From positions 34,730 through 98,729 of the forward strand of contig JBKECT010000029.1 in NCBI GenBank assembly GCA_047974855.1: a stretch of DNA of 64,000 nucleotides. Direction: 5' to 3'. Positions 33,375 through 43,215 of this stretch are shown here, in pieces. Source of the stretch: CAYNRG01 sp047974855 (GTDB lineage: Bacteria > Bacillota_I > Bacilli_A > Erysipelotrichales > Erysipelotrichaceae). A model generated the notes under the pieces. The model was not told the DNA's origin, ran no database searches, and saw only the letters and a list, made by a program, of their open reading frames with translations. The first letter of the stretch is position 1. Each line of letters begins with the position of its first letter. The translations under genes and the position numbers were made by a program.

Positions 33375-36319
33375 GCTTCTACCCCAGAAGAAGATGCTTC
33401 ATCAGCCAAATCAATTGCATCTTTCAATTCAACATGCAACATCTGTGAAACTCCTTGTTTTTGCATTGTTACACCATACAAGATATCACATTGTTGCATT
33501 GTTCCTGGACGATGAGTAACGACAATGAATTGAGTTGTTTCGCTAAAGTTTTTAATATATCTTGCAAACCGTTCTACATTTCCTTGATCTAATGCTGCTT
33601 CCACTTCATCGAATATGCATAATGGTACAGGACGAACTTTCAAGATTGAGAATAAAACACAAATAGCTATCAAACTCTTCTCACCTCCAGAAAACAGGCG
33701 AATGTTTTGAACTGCTTTTCCAGGAGGTTGCACATCAACATCAATCCCAGTATTTAAGATGTCATTAGCATCTTCCAACACTAATTTTGCCTTTCCTCCT
33801 CCGAACAAGGCTCTAAAGGTATCATTTAATTCACTATTTATCGCATCAAACATTTCTTTAAATTGGCGACTCATAACATGATCCATCTCATCAATAACAG
33901 CCAATAGTTTATCACGACTATCTATTAGATCCTTTATTTGTTTACTTAAAAATTCAAAACGTTCATTTACTTCTTCAAATTCTTCTGGAGCATTCATATT
34001 AACATTTCCCAAGCGATCAATGTCTTGTCTCAATTGCAACACTTCTTCTTTAGCATTATCATATTTTTTATCGCTGACTTTTGTTTTAGCAAATTCAAAA
34101 GTTAATTGATACGCTGTTGCCAAACGTTGTAAATCGTTTTCAAGTTTAGTTTCCAAACGTGCTTGATCCACCTGAACAGCTCCACGACTAGCAATCGCAG
34201 TATCAAATTCTTTTCTAATTTGCTTTATTTGTTGCTCTTTTCTTTCAAATTCTTGTGAAAGCTTCATTCGATGTTCTTGTTTTGAGCGAATACTTCCTGT
34301 TACTTCATCCCGAGATGAGTATGCTTCATTCAACTTAACAATAATTTCATCTGCAAAAGAATTTGACTCGACACTGTTGTCTCCATTAGGGCGTATTGTT
34401 TCATAATCGTTTTGTAATTTTTCGTATTTTGCTCGCTTCGCATCAACTACTGGTTCTAGTTTGGCTGCACTCAAACGTCTTTCCATCAAATTTCTTTCCA
34501 CTTCGTCACGTTTCTTTGAAGCCTCTTGGTGAGCTTTGGAAGCTAGAAGATATGATGCTTCTTGAGAGTCGATTAATCGACTAATTTCTTCTAACTCTTT
34601 TTTCACCGTTAAAAGAGATGTACTATTTTTAATCTTTCCTCCCGTAATTGATCCGCCTTTATGGATAACATCTCCATCTACCGTAACAATTTTATAGGCA
34701 TAGCGAAGCAATCCTGCCAAGTTATTTCCATTTTCAAGTGTATCCGTAACTACTACATTTTGTAAAAATGCTTCTTTGACACTCATGAAGCGATCATCAC
34801 AACTCACAAAATCACTCGCAACTCCTAAAAATCCTTTTGTATTCTCGCACACAATCCTATTTTCTTTAGATATTCCTTTTGTTTGAAGAACTGTCAATGG
34901 CAAAAATGTCGCACGCCCACTTTGATTTTTCTTCAAAAAGTTAATTGCTCCACGTGCTGACTCTTCATCCGTTGTAATTATATTGTACATCATTCCACCA
35001 AGCGCAACGGTTAGAGCTTCTTCATATCCCTCCGCTGGCTTAATTACTTGTGCAACAACACCTAATACTCCCGCTAAAGACTGTTGGTTATCCATTACGG
35101 ATTTAACTCCTGCTTGACTGTTAAACGGGTCTTTCAACAAATTGTTTAAAAAGTTTTGACGATTTTGATAATGTCTTAATAAACTTTCACTTTCTTCTTT
35201 TTCTTGTGAACGATCTGTAATATCTAAAGCATATTGTGACAAATTTTCACTGAACAAATTAATTTCTACGTTATATTTTGTTAAACGGTCTTGTCTATCT
35301 TCGTACTCTACTTTAGCTTCTTCTAGTAAACTTTGAAGTTGCTTTGCTTTTTCTTCACTTGTTCCAATTTCAATAGCATATTTTCTTTTTTCATCAAGTT
35401 CAATTTTCCGAGTCTCTAATTGCTGAATTTCGTTAATTACATTCATTAACTGATTTTGAAACTTATTAACATCCTTTTCCAGTTCTAAAAGTTCTTTTTT
35501 AGTTTCTGAATTTTGAGTTTCATGAACTTGAATTGTTGTCTGGTGCATGACCGTTTGCGCTTCGATATTAAATAATACCTTTTTTGCATCTTCAATTTGT
35601 GTATGTAAAGAATCAATTTCATCTACCAATACCGCAATTTCAATTTCTTCTAATCGTGTTTTCTTTTCTCTATAAATTTCTGCTTTCTTTGCTTGCCTTT
35701 TAAGTGGTAACACTTGACGTTCCAATTCATTCAAAATGTCTTGTGTTCTTTCGATATTCTCACGTGTTCTGTCCAATTTTGATAGGGACTCCATTTTACG
35801 TTTTTTATATTTACTCACTCCAGCAGCTTCTTCAAAAATTGCACGTCTCTCAATTGGTTTTGCTTCAGCAAAAGAGCTGATATTCCCTTGCGAAATCATA
35901 GACAGTGAATCTTTCCCCAACCCTGAGTCTAAAATTAAATTTACTACATCTTTCAGTCTCACTTGATTTCTATTTATCAAATATTCTGCATCTTGTCCCT
36001 CACGATATAATCTTCTTGTAACCTCAATTTCATCCAATTCACTATTTAAATAGTGCTTTGTATTATCGAACACAAGTGTTACCTCTGCCATATTCACCAT
36101 TTTTCGGTCTGCACTTCCTGCAAAAATGACATCGGACATATTTGATCCTCGAAGCGACTTCACAGATTGCTCTCCCAATACCCAGCGAATTGCATCCGTT
36201 ATGTTACTTTTACCACATCCATTTGGTCCAACAACTCCTGTTACAGAATGCTCAAAATTAATGACAACTCTATCTGCAAAAGATTTGAAACCTTGCATCT
36301 CTATTCTCTTTAGAAACAT
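33371..36319 (-). CDS. smc: Chromosome partition protein SMC (short arms)
   Basis: The ATPase of the Smc-ScpAB condensin complex. Walker A GPNGCGKS (about 32-39) opens the N-terminal head, the coiled-coil arm covers about 165-390, the hinge about 400-570 (GVLGVVAQVIKPAEGYE), and the returning arm reaches about 800. The C-terminal head has the signature LFSGGEKSL and Walker B CIFDEVEAALD. At 982 residues it is about 200 shorter than B. subtilis Smc (1186), and the missing length is in the arms. The gene starts an smc-ftsY-ylxM run behind an extended -10 promoter. Confidence 0.95.
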   Translation of the reverse strand: MFLKRIEMQGFKSFADRVVINFEHSVTGVVGPNGCGKSNITDAIRWVLGEQSVKSLRGSNMSDVIFAGSADRKMVNMAEVTLVFDNTKHYLNSELDEIEVTRRLYREGQDAEYLINRNQVRLKDVVNLILDSGLGKDSLSMISQGNISSFAEAKPIERRAIFEEAAGVSKYKKRKMESLSKLDRTRENIERTQDILNELERQVLPLKRQAKKAEIYREKKTRLEEIEIAVLVDEIDSLHTQIEDAKKVLFNIEAQTVMHQTTIQVHETQNSETKKELLELEKDVNKFQNQLMNVINEIQQLETRKIELDEKRKYAIEIGTSEEKAKQLQSLLEEAKVEYEDRQDRLTKYNVEINLFSENLSQYALDITDRSQEKEESESLLRHYQNRQNFLNNLLKDPFNSQAGVKSVMDNQQSLAGVLGVVAQVIKPAEGYEEALTVALGGMMYNIITTDEESARGAINFLKKNQSGRATFLPLTVLQTKGISKENRIVCENTKGFLGVASDFVSCDDRFMSVKEAFLQNVVVTDTLENGNNLAGLLRYAYKIVTVDGDVIHKGGSITGGKIKNSTSLLTVKKELEEISRLIDSQEASYLLASKAHQEASKKRDEVERNLMERRLSAAKLEPVVDAKRAKYEKLQNDYETIRPNGDNSVESNSFADEIIVKLNEAYSSRDEVTGSIRSKQEHRMKLSQEFERKEQQIKQIRKEFDTAIASRGAVQVDQARLETKLENDLQRLATAYQLTFEFAKTKVSDKKYDNAKEEVLQLRQDIDRLGNVNMNAPEEFEEVNERFEFLSKQIKDLIDSRDKLLAVIDEMDHVMSRQFKEMFDAINSELNDTFRALFGGGKAKLVLEDANDILNTGIDVDVQPPGKAVQNIRLFSGGEKSLIAICVLFSILKVRPVPLCIFDEVEAALDQGNVERFARYIKNFSETTQFIVVTHRPGTMQQCDILYGVTMQKQGVSQMLHVELKDAIDLADEASSSGVEA

Positions 36320-36346
36320 GGTTTTCCTCCTTATTTTTCATCTTAT

Positions 36347-36355
36347 ATTATATCA
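36347..36355 (-). promoter_or_regulatory. Extended -10 promoter of smc-ftsY
   Basis: On the minus strand this reads TGATATAAT, a perfect extended -10 element. The U32 gene's terminator T-run overlaps its upstream side. Confidence 0.65.
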
Positions 36356-36380
36356 AAAAAAGCCCTTTAATAAAAGGCTT
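36354..36380 (-). terminator. Terminator after the U32 gene
   Basis: On the minus strand AGCCTTT pairs with AAGGGCT with one wobble, and a seven-T run follows. It directly precedes the smc promoter. Confidence 0.7.
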
Positions 36381-36418
36381 ATTTATCGGTTAATCAAAAT
36401 TCAAAAACTTTGTGAAAT

Positions 36419-38626
36419 TTATTTCACAATGCCATCAAAATACTGGTACCAAGCACTTTGAAGTGGTTTATTATCCAGTTGATACACTCTTTCTTCCACA
36501 ACATGTTGAATGCACAAGTCATCACCTTTTAGATAAAACCGTTCTTTTTGATTGTTTTGAAGCCAATAATCTTGCTTTTTGCATAAATCACAATCTACTT
36601 TCTTACCATCTAACAAAGCTGAATTTACTGGGCAGTGTTTTAAAATCATTAAGTCCCTTTGCCCATAAGCATAGTCGATAATAATCGCTTCTTGGTGGTT
36701 TCTCTTTTGGAAAGCTTGGAGGGTTTGATTTCGTTGTTCTTTGGTCATTTCATGTGAAAACATCACAATATCAACCGCATGTTCATACAAAAATTGCAAA
36801 GCATAACTATTACAAACATTAAAATGCGAAGAAGCAATAATTACCGTCGATGGTTCTTTATGCTGCAAGCTACCTAATTCATGAGCTACGATAAAGTCTC
36901 CCTGAGGATAATATCCAACTTCATTAACCACAGAATGAATAGGGTTCACTTTAAACTGGGTTATCAACTTCTTCCTGTTTGAGAATATTTGAATTGATTT
37001 TGGCTGTTTCATTAATTGATAATACTGTTTTTCACTAGTAATCTCAACTGCACAAATGTCTTGCGAAATTAGTTTCATCTGTAGGCTTCGATACCCTTCT
37101 TTTCCCTTTCTATTTTTATGTCTTATAGCTCTCTCTTCATTAAGAAGTTCGACCGCTTGTCGACGAAGCTCATTGATTTCTTTCACAGGAAGAAAAAACG
37201 GTTCAAATACACCACTAAATTCTCCAACTTGATAAACACTATCCCCCAACTTCCCTAACATTTCCTCAAGCTTTAATTTAGTTATTGGACTGTTTTTTGC
37301 AGTCATGCACACTTGCTCACTAGTTGCTTCAACCACATTCCCATCATTATCTCTCATCGATAATTTCAAAGCTTGATTAAGCTTAACCTCATAATTAATA
37401 TCAACCTGAATCCGTTTGTAATTTTTTTCATCTTGTTGAATTCGCTTATTTAAAAGAATATCCGTTGTTTTCACAACAGCATCATTCACAAATACTTTAC
37501 CAGAGTGATAAAATGTAATGCGATCTCCTTTTTTTGCTGTCGATACTAATTTTTTTTGAACTTCTAATTTTGTTGTGACTAATCCTATATCTTCATATTT
37601 GCTGATTATTCTCAATCCATCTCCTTGATTAACTTCACCATCTATTTCAATTTCAATTATCCCATTTCTTGCAAAAACAACTCTTCCTATCGAAATTCCC
37701 ATATGGTTTGGACGAAATGAGTTCATTAACGTAGCACCATTTGAAAATAAAAAGCCTTCAGAAAAACCTCTGTTAAACATTAACTTAAGTTGATCTAATC
37801 TCTTGTTTTCTAGCGTGTATGTTTTTTGTGCATAGTAATTATCAATGGCTTCTCTAAAGGATTGAACCGCTAGTCCTACATATTCTGCTCTCTTCATTCG
37901 GCCTTCAATTTTTAAACTTGTTACCCCCGCTTCAATCAATAACGGCAGCTTTTCAATCACATTTAAATCTTTAGGACTTAATAAATAATCTCCCTCAGTT
38001 GAAATTTCTTGGTTTTCATTGAATAGCTTATATTTCATTCGGCAACATTGAGCACACATTCCTCTATTTCCTGAACGATTTTGTGTAAACTTACTGATTA
38101 AGCATTGTCCTGAATAACTAACACATAGCGCTCCATAGGTAAAAACCTCAATGTCCATGCCTAATTTTGTACATTGTTCTAGCAATTCGATTGGCGTTTC
38201 ACGTGCTATGACTACTCGTTTCACACCGAGTTTTTTTAACAATTTTATTTGAGAAGGATTATGAATATGCATTTGTGTTGATGCATGCACTTCAAAGTCT
38301 GGATATTCTTTACAAAGTCGGTCCAGTAATCCTAAATCTTGAACAATTAAAGCGTCGACATCATTTTCATAATAAAATGCAACTTCTTCCATCGCTAAAT
38401 CTATTTCATTTTCATACAGTAATGTGTTCATTGTGATATAAACTTTAACTCCTCTTAAATGGCAAAAGCGAATAACCTCTCTCATTTCATCATGGCTAAA
38501 ATTATTCGCATACGCACGAGCACCAAATTGTTTTCCACCACAATAAATTGCATCAGCACCATGAAAAACAGCCGCATACACCGCTTCTATTGTTCCTGCT
38601 GGTGCTAATAACTCAACCCTTTTCAC
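36419..38626 (-). CDS. U32 family protein, probable 23S rRNA hydroxylation factor (RlhA-like)
   Basis: A large U32 protein of about 735 residues. The family core includes LLAPAG and GADAIYCGG at the N-terminus and the U32 signature with cysteines in VSYSGQCLIS and GNRGMCAQCC (about 160-200), thought to hold an iron-sulfur cluster. A long C-terminal extension, with DUF3656-type text in the middle, is like E. coli RlhA, which hydroxylates C2501 of 23S rRNA; shorter relatives (TrhP) act on tRNA. The old label collagenase is misleading. ATG 38653 is also in frame, but homologues start near VELLAPAG, so GTG 38626 (AAAAGAG upstream) is preferred. Confidence 0.85.
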   Translation of the reverse strand: MKRVELLAPAGTIEAVYAAVFHGADAIYCGGKQFGARAYANNFSHDEMREVIRFCHLRGVKVYITMNTLLYENEIDLAMEEVAFYYENDVDALIVQDLGLLDRLCKEYPDFEVHASTQMHIHNPSQIKLLKKLGVKRVVIARETPIELLEQCTKLGMDIEVFTYGALCVSYSGQCLISKFTQNRSGNRGMCAQCCRMKYKLFNENQEISTEGDYLLSPKDLNVIEKLPLLIEAGVTSLKIEGRMKRAEYVGLAVQSFREAIDNYYAQKTYTLENKRLDQLKLMFNRGFSEGFLFSNGATLMNSFRPNHMGISIGRVVFARNGIIEIEIDGEVNQGDGLRIISKYEDIGLVTTKLEVQKKLVSTAKKGDRITFYHSGKVFVNDAVVKTTDILLNKRIQQDEKNYKRIQVDINYEVKLNQALKLSMRDNDGNVVEATSEQVCMTAKNSPITKLKLEEMLGKLGDSVYQVGEFSGVFEPFFLPVKEINELRRQAVELLNEERAIRHKNRKGKEGYRSLQMKLISQDICAVEITSEKQYYQLMKQPKSIQIFSNRKKLITQFKVNPIHSVVNEVGYYPQGDFIVAHELGSLQHKEPSTVIIASSHFNVCNSYALQFLYEHAVDIVMFSHEMTKEQRNQTLQAFQKRNHQEAIIIDYAYGQRDLMILKHCPVNSALLDGKKVDCDLCKKQDYWLQNNQKERFYLKGDDLCIQHVVEERVYQLDNKPLQSAWYQYFDGIVK

Positions 38627-39854
38627 GATCAAAACTCTTTTCTTTTTCATCATGACAACTGCTATATTCCTTAGCTAATCCTCCTAAAGAAGTTTCTCGT
38701 AATTCTGGTGTCATCTTTTTCCCTGTATAATCCATTGTTCGCACTACCATATCAAAACTAATTCTATTTCCTTTTAACTTACTCATGTATTTTGATAATA
38801 AGCATGCATCTAGTGCTCGTAAAACTGCAATCGCATTTCTCTCAATGCACGGAATAATGACATATCCACCAACTGGATCACAAGTTAATCCCAAATGATG
38901 CTCCATCCCGATTTCTGCAGCATATTCAATCTGTTTCATATTCAAGCCTTCCAAATAAGCACAGGCTGCACTTGCCATTGAGCAAGCTGTCCCAACCTCA
39001 GCTTGGCAACCACCTAACGCTCCAGAAATAGTGGCATTCTGCTTAATTAAATTACCAAATACACCAGCAACCATTAAGGATTTAATTAATTTATCTTTAG
39101 AAACGCCTACATCATTATAAAAGTAATACATCAACGCAGCCATCACACCACAAGATCCTAATGTTGGTGCTGTTGCAACTTCACCTCTACTCGCATTTTC
39201 TTCTGATGCTGCATACGCGTAGCTCATCAACAACAAGCGATCTTTTTCAATTCCTACCGATAAGGTTGAAGCTTGAAGGTATAATGATTTTGCTACTCGT
39301 TCAATATGAAGTGATCCCGGCAACTCACCACTTGTACTGATACCACGTTTCACTGATTGAAGCATTACTTGAAGAACTTCATTTAAGTATGGTTCAATAT
39401 TATGCTCATTTTGCAGCACATAGTCTGGAAGTCCATATTGTCTTTGCTTGCACATTGCTTTTATTTTATCCAATGAATCTTCACTATAAATTTCATGGTG
39501 CTTCATTTCTGGTTTTTCTTTAACTTCAATAGCACCTCCACCTAAAGAGAAAACTGTCCAAGCTCCAACTAACTCTTGTCCCCGATATCCTTTTAAGTAA
39601 AATCCATTTGGTCTTTCTTCTTCCCATTGATCTAAAAAATTAATCACTACATCTGCAGGGCTTAGCGTATTCTCAATAATTTGGTCTGTAAAATGTCCTC
39701 TTCCCGTTAAAGAAAGAGAGCCATATAAATCTATAACGTATCGTTCACACAATCCAAATTCAGCTATAAACTCTTCACAAGCTTTTTTAGGCGCTAATGT
39801 ATGACTACTGCTAGGACCAGGTCCAATACGATATAATTCTTTTAATGATTTCAT
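38613..39854 (-). CDS. sdaA: L-serine ammonia-lyase, iron-sulfur type, single chain
   Basis: The enzyme deaminates L-serine to pyruvate and ammonia using a 4Fe-4S cluster. The first 130 residues are the beta domain (PGPSSSHTLAPKKACEEF is the conserved start) and the rest is the alpha domain; many Bacillota split these into two genes, while here they are one 413-residue chain. Cluster cysteines are likely those in GSCGVMAAL, CDPVGGY and PCIERN. It overlaps the U32 gene at its 3' end and starts 2 bases after holA. Confidence 0.92.
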   Translation of the reverse strand: MKSLKELYRIGPGPSSSHTLAPKKACEEFIAEFGLCERYVIDLYGSLSLTGRGHFTDQIIENTLSPADVVINFLDQWEEERPNGFYLKGYRGQELVGAWTVFSLGGGAIEVKEKPEMKHHEIYSEDSLDKIKAMCKQRQYGLPDYVLQNEHNIEPYLNEVLQVMLQSVKRGISTSGELPGSLHIERVAKSLYLQASTLSVGIEKDRLLLMSYAYAASEENASRGEVATAPTLGSCGVMAALMYYFYNDVGVSKDKLIKSLMVAGVFGNLIKQNATISGALGGCQAEVGTACSMASAACAYLEGLNMKQIEYAAEIGMEHHLGLTCDPVGGYVIIPCIERNAIAVLRALDACLLSKYMSKLKGNRISFDMVVRTMDYTGKKMTPELRETSLGGLAKEYSSCHDEKEKSFDREKG

Positions 39855-39856
39855 AA

Positions 39857-40816
39857 TTACCTCCCCGCTGTTTTAATTAAAAATAGTTCAAATCCAATAT
39901 TTTTGTCCATTGTTCCATTTTTAAATCCTTGATCACATATCGCTAATTCATTTAGTAAAAATAAACATCGTTCCTTTGATAATCCCCGTAACGCTTCAAT
40001 TGCCTTTGTAACACGAAAGGGATGAACTTTTAATTCACTTTGAATCTCATTTTGTGTCATACCCATTTCTAAAAACACACTAACTTGGTAAAGTAAACGA
40101 AACTGAGATGATAAAATCGAAATCAAATAAATTGGATCTTTATTTAATATCTGTAAATCTTTCCATCGTGTAAAAGCTTCTTTCATATTTTTTTGAACAA
40201 CTGCATTAACCAAATGAAAAACATCTTCATCTAATGGTCTTGTCACTAATTGCTCAATTATTTTCTCATCCAACTGTCCTGAATACAAGCTCAGTTTTTC
40301 AAGCTCCATGTGAAAGGCTTGTAGATCGTTGGATAACTGTTTCATTAACGTTTCATTTGCTAATGATGTCAAGTCGATTCCACGTTCTTTAATTGAAGTT
40401 AATACATAATTTCTAAACTCTTGATCACTCAATTTTTCCATCGTATGATAGCGGCATTGTTTTTGGATTAGTTTTACAAGTTTCTTCCTTTTATCTACAG
40501 TAATATCACCATAAAATATTAAATCACAGTGCTTTGGCGAATTTTCCAAATAAGCTTGCAAAAGACTAGCCTCTTTATCAGATAATGATTTTAAAGTTGA
40601 AAGAAATACAGGATTTCGCACAAGAACCACTTTCTTTTCTTCCAAAAAAGGCAGTGTATTGCAGTCATCAATCACCTCTTGGATTGTGAAATCTTTAGTT
40701 GACGCATTAAAATGAACTACATTAAGGTCATTTTCCTTAACTCCAGCAGCTTCTAATATTTCATTCACTTTTTTCTGGATCAAATATAGTTCTGATCCAA
40801 CTATGCAATAGTTCAT
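39857..40816 (-). CDS. holA: DNA polymerase III subunit delta
   Basis: The clamp-loader delta subunit. The N-terminal domain (VGSELYLIQKK) is followed by a degenerate AAA+ region and the delta C-terminal collar domain. The conserved LSDQEF and the FRLLYQV helix are typical. ATG 40828 is possible, but ATG 40816 overlaps the comEC stop as ATGA and has GGGTGAT at a good distance, giving 319 residues. The comEC-holA order is that of Bacillus. Confidence 0.9.
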   Translation of the reverse strand: MNYCIVGSELYLIQKKVNEILEAAGVKENDLNVVHFNASTKDFTIQEVIDDCNTLPFLEEKKVVLVRNPVFLSTLKSLSDKEASLLQAYLENSPKHCDLIFYGDITVDKRKKLVKLIQKQCRYHTMEKLSDQEFRNYVLTSIKERGIDLTSLANETLMKQLSNDLQAFHMELEKLSLYSGQLDEKIIEQLVTRPLDEDVFHLVNAVVQKNMKEAFTRWKDLQILNKDPIYLISILSSQFRLLYQVSVFLEMGMTQNEIQSELKVHPFRVTKAIEALRGLSKERCLFLLNELAICDQGFKNGTMDKNIGFELFLIKTAGR

Positions 40817-42714
40817 TTTATCACCCATTTAATTATACCAAATTTTTGACTACTCGTTAGCACGAAATTAAAAATTGAGGTAAAATAGAGCGAAATATCG
40901 CCATCATTTGCAGTATTCAGCATAGATATCTTTAAGTTTTCCAATCTTTTGACTATTTCAAGACTTGGGTGAGAAAAACTATTATTTACCCCACTGCTTA
41001 CAATAGCCAGCTTAGGTTTCAGATGATCCAAAAAAGTTAAAGAAGAACTAGTCTTTGAACCATGGTGTGCTAATTTCAATACATCGACTTCCAATTTCGG
41101 CCACTTTTGCACGATATTTTGTTCTATCTCTACTGGTATATCGCCCGTTAGCAAGATTTTCAAACCGTTAATCTTAAGAAGATGAACTAAAGAATTACTA
41201 TTTGTACTATCTTCTTGGATATCGTTTAGTGACTTAAAATAAATGTCACCTTCCTCATAATCTTGATGATTCCTTATTATTCTAACTACTTTAAAATCAT
41301 CTTGAAGCTGTTTCAGTCCTCCATTGTGATCCTCATCATCATGAGAAACAATTAGAGCATCAATTTTTGAGATTCCTCTTGCTTGCAAATTACTTCTCAA
41401 CAGAGCATATTGCGATGCTTTTCCCGTATCTACAACCACCGTTTTATTATAGATTAACGAATGAATTAAAATGCTATCTCCCTGACCAATTTGCAAAAAA
41501 GAAACTTCAGTCAACGGATGAAATAATCCACCCCTTAAAAATAATAAAAATGATAAACTAAAGTACAATCCTTTTCTCTTCTGTTGGTTTTGTAGAATAC
41601 AAAACGGAATTATTCCCCACCCCACGCAGTTACCGTGAATAATAAATAGTGATGAAATTTTCTCTACTGCTTGAATAAAGATAATAAAGGCCAAATGAGA
41701 ATTAAATATCTGAACGTAGATTTGGCACCCAGCCAAAAGATATAAAACCCCCATTACCTTCAAAATAGCGCGATAAAATAATGAAAAAAATAAATTTACT
41801 TGATTAAAGCTAATACTCTGAATGACAAAAATAAAATTAAGGGATACTAAGCGATTCTTATTAAATGATAGCACTTGAATTAATCGAAATCCAAAAGGAA
41901 TTAAAAAAGTTAGTGACATCATTTTTTCAGGATAAAACAGCCAACATAGAAAACCAAATAATGCCACTTTATCTTGTCTTGTGCAAGATGAATATCGAAC
42001 TAATTTTCCAATTAATACTCGCGCGATAACAAATGTCCAATGATAAAATAATCCAGAAAGAACAATGAAAACTAATTCTATCCTATCGACTTGCTTTTCT
42101 ATAAAAAAAGTGGCTAAAATTTTCCTAAGTAAAATCAAAAAACCATACCATCCAAATCCTAACTGATACAACAACTCAAATCCGCTCTCTTTTCGATGAA
42201 TATTGAAAATTAATTTAAGCAAATAATCCTGCTCCATTTGATTCGTTCTTTTTTTTATTTCTCTATAAATTTGTGCTCTTAGCGTTTTACCATGTCGTAC
42301 AATTTCATTATCCGTTGCATAAATTGATGATGATACACGATGTTGTTTAGTCCAATCACTAAATTGAAAGCCAAAATTGGTTTGTGCACTCTCTATTGTT
42401 TTTATTTTACCTTCTACTTTGATTACATCATCAAATGTACAGTTATGACAATTTGAAACCAATACCCTTCTCCCAGCAGATTGGATAACTACCGAGTTTG
42501 ATGACATCTCAACAATTGTCCCCACATTAAAGTCTCCTTGAAGAAAATTCGGTAAGGACATAGCAAAGCAGCACAAAATCATTAATCCTAGTGTTTTCCA
42601 CTCATAAGTATATAACCACATCACAATTAAAACACTAAGTAATACTACTTTATGGGCATCTAGTGCTGCAAAAGAAAAACCAAACAAGAAAATAGCTAAT
42701 CCTCTATTTTTCAC
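40813..42714 (-). CDS. comEC: DNA uptake channel protein ComEC
   Basis: ComEC passes transforming single-stranded DNA through the membrane. The 633-residue protein has N-terminal helices, an OB-like DUF4131 segment (about 45-150), the Competence membrane domain and a C-terminal metallo-beta-lactamase-like domain with VDTGKASQY, SHDDEDHNGG and LAHHGSKTSSS, which is thought to degrade the other strand. B. subtilis ComEC has about 776 residues, so this one is shorter in its membrane part. It starts 4 bases before comEA ends. Confidence 0.93.
   Translation of the reverse strand: MKNRGLAIFLFGFSFAALDAHKVVLLSVLIVMWLYTYEWKTLGLMILCCFAMSLPNFLQGDFNVGTIVEMSSNSVVIQSAGRRVLVSNCHNCTFDDVIKVEGKIKTIESAQTNFGFQFSDWTKQHRVSSSIYATDNEIVRHGKTLRAQIYREIKKRTNQMEQDYLLKLIFNIHRKESGFELLYQLGFGWYGFLILLRKILATFFIEKQVDRIELVFIVLSGLFYHWTFVIARVLIGKLVRYSSCTRQDKVALFGFLCWLFYPEKMMSLTFLIPFGFRLIQVLSFNKNRLVSLNFIFVIQSISFNQVNLFFSLFYRAILKVMGVLYLLAGCQIYVQIFNSHLAFIIFIQAVEKISSLFIIHGNCVGWGIIPFCILQNQQKRKGLYFSLSFLLFLRGGLFHPLTEVSFLQIGQGDSILIHSLIYNKTVVVDTGKASQYALLRSNLQARGISKIDALIVSHDDEDHNGGLKQLQDDFKVVRIIRNHQDYEEGDIYFKSLNDIQEDSTNSNSLVHLLKINGLKILLTGDIPVEIEQNIVQKWPKLEVDVLKLAHHGSKTSSSLTFLDHLKPKLAIVSSGVNNSFSHPSLEIVKRLENLKISMLNTANDGDISLYFTSIFNFVLTSSQKFGIIKWVIK
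40832..40840 (-). promoter_or_regulatory. Possible internal extended -10 promoter for holA
   Basis: On the minus strand this reads TGGTATAAT, inside the end of comEC and 16 bases before the holA start. It would uncouple the essential holA from competence genes. Confidence 0.5.
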
Positions 42715-43172
42715 AGAATAATCTCAGCTTTAATTTGTTCAAATTTTTTATCGCCTATTCCTTTAACTTTTTTTAAATCTTCCAATTGCTGAAAATAGCC
42801 ATATTTTTCTCTATATTCTACTATTCGCTGAGCCATCATTTCACCTATGCCTCGAAGTTTCATCAGCTCTTCTTTGCTAGATAAATTGATAGAAATTTTA
42901 TGTTTCTCTTGTTTTTCTACAATAGTTAAAACATCTCCATCATGAAGTGCTACAGCTCCATTCAAATGTCGCAAATCTGCATTTTCATAGATGTTGAGTT
43001 GTTCTAGAAGATCTTGTGTCAAAGTAAAATTTTTTACTGTATACTTCCCAGGTTTTTCTAAAAATCCATTTACTGTAACAACTATATCGACATCCCGTGG
43101 ATCTTCTAACACTATCCAACTAATCTTAGATAGACAAATAAAATAGAAACATAAAAAAATAAGCAGTTTCAT
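42711..43172 (-). CDS. comEA: DNA receptor ComEA
   Basis: ComEA is the membrane-anchored double-stranded DNA receptor of the competence machine. The N-terminal hydrophobic anchor (about 3-20) is followed by a SLBB-like domain (VNGFLEKPGKYTV) and two helix-hairpin-helix motifs at the C-terminus (KLRGIGEMMAQRIVEY, KVKGIGDKKFEQIKAE). At 153 residues it is somewhat shorter than in Bacillus (205). It leads comEA-comEC-holA. Confidence 0.93.
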   Translation of the reverse strand: MKLLIFLCFYFICLSKISWIVLEDPRDVDIVVTVNGFLEKPGKYTVKNFTLTQDLLEQLNIYENADLRHLNGAVALHDGDVLTIVEKQEKHKISINLSSKEELMKLRGIGEMMAQRIVEYREKYGYFQQLEDLKKVKGIGDKKFEQIKAEIIL

Positions 43173-43215
43173 AGTATCTCCCTCTGCTTATTTTTATCAT
43201 TATTTTTCTGTTTCC

